64,000 nucleotides of DNA from assembly GCA_004794785.1 (NCBI GenBank), contig SJOL01006405.1, positions 785,251 through 849,250 on the forward strand. The letters are read 5' to 3'. The stretch is from Opisthorchis felineus (lineage: Eukaryota; Platyhelminthes; Trematoda; Opisthorchiida; Opisthorchiidae). Positions 58,570 through 64,000 of this stretch are shown in pieces. The stretch's first letter is position 1. The number at the start of each line of letters is the position of its first letter. The position numbers and the translations under genes are program-made. The notes beneath the pieces were generated by a model. It was not told where the DNA came from and made no database searches. It saw only the letters and a list, made by a program, of their open reading frames with translations.

Positions 58570-58815
58570 ATGAAGCCAGCAATTTTCGGCAGCATCTCTC
58601 TGCTACACCTGGTGATAGTGCTTGCAGGTGGCTCTGACTGTCTTACATTGCCAGAAGACCACGAATTTTCTCCATTATGTCCCGGTCATCGCATACAATG
58701 GTTCCGCTCAAGAATGATTGCGAATGGACCCAAACATCGTCTTCACACCGAATCTTTGGAACAATGTCAGCATGGATGCATGAAAAAGGTTCATTGTATT
58801 GCTGTGGAATATGAG
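58570..58815 (+). CDS. First exon of a secreted PAN/apple-like protein
   Basis: ATG at 58570 begins 82 codons ending at a consensus splice donor (GAG/GTAAGC, 58813-58821) in phase 0. Residues 1-23 form a signal peptide with a hydrophobic core (ISLLHLVIVLAGG). The mature part has CPGHRIQWF (Cys37), then SLEQCQHGCMKKVHCIAVEY with Cys66, Cys70 and Cys76. That spacing, S..(E/Q)C...C.....C.A..Y, is typical of the first half of PAN/apple domains. The remaining cysteines should come from later exons. A frame-compatible candidate with a TATGCAG acceptor lies at 60207-60389 (CGTSPEKEHVV to a stop at 60387-60389), but its domain fit is poor. PAN proteins bind carbohydrate or protein. The role here is unknown; secretion is inferred. 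Confidence 0.65.
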
Positions 58816-58919
58816 GTAAGCAGTATAGTCTACAAAGTGTATTCTTATGTGCTCATCATTTGTTCGCAAGATTGTTGTTTATCCCAAACCCCAATAACAA
58901 ATAGCCATATATAATAAAA

Positions 58920-60475
58920 GCCAACGTGATGTTGACTACCCGGAAGTATGAGAGAGGCTTCAAGTTGTCTCACTTATGAGGAAGAGCGAAAACTTGCGTT
59001 TCTGAATCGTTCAGAGGGACTGCAGTTCAGTTAACCACCGACAACAACAAGACTGCAAGGTTATTTCCTTAGATTAAAAAATCAATCGACGGCTAGGTTA
59101 GAAGTAATCTTTCCAGTTTTTAGGGATGCCGGCTAGATGCGAAAGCCTGGTAGGGAGCTGTCCTCCGGGTTTGAGATAACCGTCCTAAACTATGTATCTC
59201 AAAACTAGTGAGGTGTATTATACATCTTTTCAATATATTTTCATACAAGCCAATCTTCCAGCATTCCAGTGAGGAACTACAATGGGATAACGAACACCAT
59301 GGACTCCATCTGGTCTCCTGTACCAGAGGTCCTGCCATGCGACAGCGTACACTATGCAGTTTGTCAGCCTTCTTTTGTGTGAATTCTTCCCAATATCTCT
59401 AACCTTGGTTTCCCCCGCACATCCTCCTGCCTATAGTAAACTAAGAAAGCTCAGCAACCGAAACGAGGAATTCCGTCGGATTTCTAGAGTATTCTGCTAC
59501 TTATTTCGTTATTGATTAGTCAGCTATTCGATAAGCGTACCGACTTTGTCTGCAACCGTTGTCACTATGTGAGGTAGCATCATTACTGTTCGGTATGTCA
59601 GTCTGTAGGTGGCGATCCATGCCTTCTGTTGGGTTTATTGGCGCTAGTTCCAATTCGTCGACGTCCATTGCCCTCTCTGTTCAGCTCAAATTTGGTCACC
59701 TTTCTTCATTTGGTTTCACCTTTGTATCATTTGATCTGTCCGCCTGACGGGTGGCACCGGTCGAGCTTTGCAAACCACAGAGCCTCCACAGAACATCTTT
59801 AATAGAGGGTCACAGTTTGATCAACAAATCGTACAAAAGCAACAATCACACGAAAAGCACTCTATATCAATACCCCACTGAACTATGACCTTGCGAAACA
59901 CTAAGGAGATCACATCGATTGGAAGGAGATTTTTCAACAAACGTACTATGCCCACGCAAAATTCAGCTAACAGTCAGACCATCTGAGCTAACGGCAGCCA
60001 CCTACTGCGATTTCACCGAGTTGTTGTGGCAAAACCTTATTGAATACATGCGGTAATGGACACCCTGTGGAGAAATTTGGGTACCATGCGGTTTTTTAGC
60101 GTAATTTTGTCACTGTGAAGCATTATGACTTAGTTCTTAATCTTGTGTGGCATGTTTGTTCCATAAACTCGATTTATATGCAACGTATTCGTTCCTAATT
60201 ATGCAGTGTGGGACTTCTCCCGAAAAGGAGCATGTTGTCTCAGGTTTCACAGACTTCATTAGGAGATCAGTGGGAATTACTGCTCCCGAAAACGCCCAAA
60301 ACGAATACAGTTTTCAGGAAATAGAAAAAACGAACAGATGTAGGATTTACATTGATTTTTATGTGGCTCTTTTCGGCTATTTCGACTGAATGCAAAGTTT
60401 AGACTGGTGACATTAGACTGGTGATATTAGGTGGGCACTCCTGGTACCGACTAATGAAAGCCTCAAGAAAAAATC
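58920..60475 (+). other. Probable intron or downstream region of the PAN-like gene
   Basis: No clear second exon. Besides the candidate at 60207-60389, a stretch near 59260-59400 follows a CTTCCAG acceptor and is open, but it carries no PAN pattern I would trust. Confidence 0.3.
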
Positions 60476-60479
60476 ATCT

Positions 60480-61135
60480 AGATTTAGCACCGTTCTCTGA
60501 ACTGGGCAGTTTGGTTGCAAATGGTTCATCACCAATCGAGGTGACACGTTCAGTGCTTAGAGGGTTAGCCGAGCGCTGAACTTTTGCAGCACGTCGATGT
60601 AGGGGTTATGAAGAATGCTATGCTTCTGCTTACATGTCTTCTTGACCGGGAGAGGAATGACATCCGATTATGATTGGCCAATTGAATGGTGAGCCCTATT
60701 TGCTAGATGATGGTCTCGATTCCTGATTGGTCGGCGTTCGGATGCCTTTGAGTTTGACCCGCCTTACTCATTCTTACTTTCTTACTCGCATTCGTCTTAC
60801 TCTTCTGACCATGGCTGTTATTCCTGCCACTTGATCCAATCTTCTGATCGTCGGTTCCATTTGCCTTGTCCGATTATGTTGGTTGTAGTGTTGCGTAGAC
60901 TGGATCGATTTCTGTACCTCGGTCGATGGAGTTTACTGGTGAAGTACCATGCTTCCAGAACCTGTCTTTTCTGTCGCATTTTCCCGCTTGCCAAGATTTC
61001 TAGCTTTCTAGACTGAATTTTTGTCCTGTATTGAAACCAAGCAGATCGGATAATGTCGCCTAATTGTTGCATTGTGTTAGTTTATCCTGTTAGATAGTTT
61101 TCGTGCAGTTTGCCCAACATAGTGTTCATGTCAGT
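60480..61135 (-). mobile_element. Penelope-like element relic: GIY-YIG nuclease with family-B hammerhead end
   Basis: The minus strand reads YVGQTARKLSNRIN (61121 downward), then a stop, then IRRHYPICLVSI and KARNLGKW-like sequence. These are the GIY-YIG core and its neighbourhood. In a shifted frame ILASGKMRQKRQVLEAWYFT and LHRPRYRNRSSLRN follow (about 60880-61020). This fits the PLE C-terminal pattern ..R...EAW.S...INRHID..Y..LR. About 270 bp further on the same strand is the family-B hammerhead relic at 60515-60556. RT is not seen, so the copy is strongly 5'-truncated. Confidence 0.72.
60515..60556 (-). ncRNA. Hammerhead relic, family B, at PLE 3' end
   Basis: On the minus strand CTGAACG replaces CTGACGA or CTGATGA. 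Stem II GTCACCTCGATTGGTGAT is perfect. GAAA is GAAC. The flank CAAACTGCCCAGTTCAGAG matches the outer block of the palindrome at 34700-34936. It is inactive by sequence, but it ties family B to a PLE. Confidence 0.6.
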
Positions 61136-61139
61136 CCAG

Positions 61140-61890
61140 TTTGGTGACCGCCACTGCCTCTGGTATTCTAATCGGTCTTCTTGTTCGCTCGTAAGATGGC
61201 GGTGGAATCAAAAACCCTCTCTGTCAATACGGCTGAACAAGAAGCTCTCATGAATGCACTCAAATTTGACGTTAAAAATGTCTTTCATGAGGATTACTTT
61301 GCCGGCTCCAAAATTCCTTTGAAAATAAGATTCACTTTAGAGGAAGTCCAACATTAGACTCAACAATCCATCGACGGTAGCAGCCAATGAAAGTTCATTG
61401 TGGGCAATGAAATCAACAAAATAAACCTAATTTTAGACGGAGTTACAAGCAAGACCCGTCCTTGGTAGCATCACAGTTCAGTCACCCTGATAATTTGACC
61501 ATCGAAAATGGCCAAGATAGTTCCGCTGAATGTTAAGTTGCCACCGGGTTAGAACCTCACCGATGTATCCCATCAATAAACACAACTATGGAATAAAACT
61601 AAGGGTGGTGTGAAAAGATTTGGAAATTTCAACTTGAGATTTTGCCTTGTAAGTGAAGCAAATGCTTACCGAAAGCGCTAGTACAAAACGGGTATGTTCT
61701 CATCTAGACAGCTTTGTCCTCTGGATTGTTTTGTAAAACACGAATAGAACGACAATATTTACTCAACTTTATCCACTAGCTGTCAGTATTTTACTTAGCA
61801 TTAGGAATATTTCATGTCAAGAGGACAAAATACAGAGACGCACGGTAGAGGTTGAAAATCACCCTTGTAAAAGAGGATGAGAAACTTTCA
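61140..61890. other. No firm gene; short plus frame with start
   Basis: A plus frame beginning ATGGCGGTGG at 61195 runs about 53 codons (AVESKTLSVNTAEQEALMNA, then ALKFDVKNVFHED) to a stop near 61356. The LS....E...L...LKF pattern is loosely like the N-terminus of PLE proteins, but this is weak. A family-D-like tail (TTTTGCCTTGTAAGTGAAGC) lies near 61640. Confidence 0.3.
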
Positions 61891-61894
61891 TGAA

Positions 61895-62170
61895 GAACTC
61901 AACTTAATGTCTCGTTTATGATATTCTTCAGCTGAATTTGCTGCGCAAAGGCCGCCTCATGTTTCATTTGGTAAGATATTCGAGATACCATAGTATATTT
62001 CCATACAGGAAACTTATCATAAGGTTGCCGAAAACTTTTCGACAGCTCACGACCGGTTTCGCCCTTCTTGGGTCTCATCAGGTAGACACCGTCCAATTTG
62101 AGTTCAAGTAGAACATAAGGTTGAGGAGAGATTCCGTTGAGTCTCTAGTGGAAACTCAGTTGATATGCAA
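61895..62170 (-). mobile_element. Family-A ribozyme repeat with intact core
   Basis: Blocks CTCGTTTATGATATTCTTCAGC, GCGCAAAGGCCGCCTCATG, AGATATTCGAGATACCATAG and GAAAACTTTTCGACAGCTCAC lead into the hammerhead at 62045-62087. Past 62097 the sequence GTTCAAGTAGAACATAAGG is the reverse complement of the block that should follow. The unit therefore flips orientation there, as in the inverted pairs elsewhere. Confidence 0.72.
62045..62087 (-). ncRNA. Hammerhead ribozyme, family A, core intact
   Basis: The core CTGATGA (complement 62075-62081), GAAA (complement 62057-62060), the ACCGGT stem III and cleavage-site C are intact. Stem II GACCC/GGGC has one A-G mismatch. Stem I GTCTAC/GTGAGC keeps the first three pairs, with a C-A mismatch next. 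It could be weakly active. Confidence 0.75.
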
Positions 62171-62174
62171 GTGA

Positions 62175-62285
62175 GAGTAGTTACCAGACGAAATGGTCGA
62201 TACAATGAATAGATATTGCTTCTATCCAAAGGCAAAGAAACCTCAGACATTTTATTTTTCACTCATGCTATTCCAACGCTAAAGC
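62175..62285. other. No recognised gene
   Basis: A short interval between the family-A unit and the LINE. Confidence 0.4.
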
Positions 62286-62289
62286 CGGC

Positions 62290-64000
62290 CACTGGAATGG
62301 GACACCATCTACCGAGAATGTCACATCCTGTTTGATTACGAACAACTACAGCTGCTAGGCAACAGTATACCGGTGTGAGATGTCTTGATAATGCTGGATG
62401 ACTGGAACACCCGAGTGAACGGATGGGACAGTAATACTCGCCTCTTTCCTGGTCGGTTTGGCTTCGGTTAGTTCTGTGAGAATACCGATAGTTTAACTAA
62501 CTAACCAGCATATAGCTCTAACACGAAAAATAAAACCCAGATTAAGGTGACACAGCTGTGCGGATAGACTGTATTTTGGTGGACATAGTTTTGAGAATAA
62601 CGGGTCTTATGGAGGCGGTGAGACTGGAAACTCAGGTGATACGGACAAGACGTTTGTTCATGTCAGGCTCAAACTCCTTCTGCCTTCCACTCGGAAAAAA
62701 GCGTCCCTATAAAGTGTACAGACACTATGCTACTCAGTCACCATGAAAAGCAAAGACTGCATCTACAACCACTAGATTGGATGCCATCAGCTCTAACATC
62801 TTTGAGAACTGGTTCTGATAAACTACCGGTGGATATCGCGGGAAACCTCAATTCATCAGGCTCACGTCAACTATGTTGGGCAACACAAAAACGCCTGGAT
62901 ACGTGCGGACACAATATTTATCTAAAAAGGCAACCAAAACACACCTCATTAAAGCAACTGACCATCGCATTTTGCACCGATAGGCCACACAATCTGCCAT
63001 GAGGGATGGAAGGTCATACTGGTCGGAGTGGCATCAGGTATGGAGTTCGCATCCAACGTGGGAAAATGCATCCGACTCTATCGCTTCATGCAAACGACTT
63101 CAAGCGAATTCCGGTCTCAAGTACGTTTTCTTAGTGATAGAGTTGATGATTTTATCATTGGCCAAAATGGGACGGTACAATATTGTTTGGAGTACTTTAA
63201 ACAACTAGTTAATCACCAGTCAGCTCGGGCCCCCGCGTTTCTCCATTCTTTCCATAAATTACTTTCTCAGTATGGAGAACGAAATGTCCCCCCGGACGGT
63301 CGCACTTCAGTAATACTGCGATTCTGCAAAATAGACCTGATATCAGTGTGTCATGGGATCCCTCTAATCAATACTGCGACTGTAATATTCGCTTCCCGTT
63401 TCTCCCTGGGAGTCAGACACAAAGACAAAACAAAGGCAGTTTCTGTGATAAAGGGGGCTCTGTGGACCAAATACTTGCCCGATATCGAACCTTCGAACAC
63501 GAAAACGAAGCTCAAAATCCTAACACAGAAAGTTTCGTCAACTTTGACTCTGTTGCATCTTCTAGTTGAAGGCATACCTGCAAAGCGTGTGAGTATTGAG
63601 GTAGAACCCTGGACGGTGAATGTGGAACCCCCTATGGCCACGAAGGTGTATGGCTGTAAATGTTTTCTCAAGCGCCACCGAGTTTCTGGTCCGGATGGCC
63701 TCCCACCCATATTGTCCAAAGACGGGGTGAAATACTTAGTCAGCGCTCGTCTGATCGGTTTACCTGCATTTGGGAAAAGGAGATTGTCCCAGACAACTGG
63801 GGGGAGTCGGTGATAGTGCCCATTTTCAAAAAAGGGGCTCGTAGTGAGCTTGACAACCACGGGGGGCTCAGCTTGACCCCGGTCGTAACGAGACTGTTGG
63901 CGTCACTCGTGCTTCTTCGCCTTACGGTGGCTCGTGAAACACTGACTCGAGAGCAGCAAGCGGGATTCCGGCCTGGTAGGGGTTGCGTTGACCAAATCTT
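62290..64000 (+). mobile_element. RTE-type LINE: APE endonuclease and RT, broken, runs off the window
   Basis: The plus strand reads IMLDDWNTRVNGWDSNTRLF and GRFGFG (62388-62470), the GDWNARVG block of APE-type endonucleases. RIDCILVDIVLRI (about 62558-62600, the QIDYVLV block) is next. After a shift, FVHVRLKLLLPSTRKKA closes the nuclease. A linker follows. Later VEPWTVNVEPP and RVSGPDGLPPIL (63604-63715) open the RT. In another frame WEKEIVPDNWGESVIVPIFK and then REQQAGFRPGRGCVDQI run to the edge. The nuclease and RT blocks are in the right order. At least three frameshifts show decay. About 340 bp at 63230-63600 do not fit the RTE linker and may be an insertion. Motifs A, B and YADD would lie beyond 64000. 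Confidence 0.85.

Noticed and set aside
1..64000. CRISPR arrays, operons, bacterial promoters, phage
   Set aside because: No regularly spaced short direct repeats with unique spacers, and no dense coding. All evidence points to a eukaryote.

Overview
This is eukaryotic genomic DNA. There are no operons, closely packed genes or bacterial signals. ORFs are short and scattered, and most of the readable content is repeats. The best fit is a flatworm, most likely a digenean fluke. The reasons are RTE/SR2-like LINEs, Penelope-like elements (PLEs), an R2-superclade LINE, and tRNA-headed short repeats carrying hammerhead ribozymes, as known from the schistosome Sm-alpha SINEs. The base composition looks less AT-rich than schistosome DNA, but I did not measure it. 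The species is an inference.

Layout. 0-4.3 kb: RTE LINE relics on both strands, one interrupted by a run of Ns, then two tRNA-headed repeats. 7.0-8.3 kb: a family-A ribozyme relic and an inverted pair of tRNA-headed repeats with well-kept hammerhead cores. 13.8-15.4 kb: a SINE, then a 5'-truncated PLE with part of its RT and a GIY-YIG nuclease, and a hammerhead at its 3' side. 15.4-29 kb: almost nothing I can assign. 29-38 kb: ribozyme repeats, including a 112-bp near-perfect palindrome with a hammerhead in each arm and a long CTAT microsatellite. 42.6-43.6 kb: an RTE C-terminal relic. 48-50.3 kb: a decayed R2-superclade element with RT and REL-endonuclease pieces, not flanked by visible rDNA. 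51-57 kb: family-A ribozyme units as an inverted pair and as a direct tandem with a 293-nt period. 58.5 kb: the only convincing host gene piece, a TATA box and first exon of a secreted protein with a PAN/apple-like start. 60.5-61.2 kb: a second PLE relic with a hammerhead-like end. 62.3-64 kb: an RTE LINE running off the window edge.

The most interesting theme is a community of hammerhead-bearing retroelements. At least five ribozyme types are present (families A, B, C, D and E below), with intact or one-to-two-base-damaged CTGANGA...GAAA cores. Several have a tiny palindromic stem III that suggests cleavage as dimers. They sit in tRNA-headed SINEs, at PLE ends, and in roughly 300-bp units arranged as tandem or inverted pairs, which resembles the metazoan retrozymes. 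All structural statements are hand pairings, not folding results.
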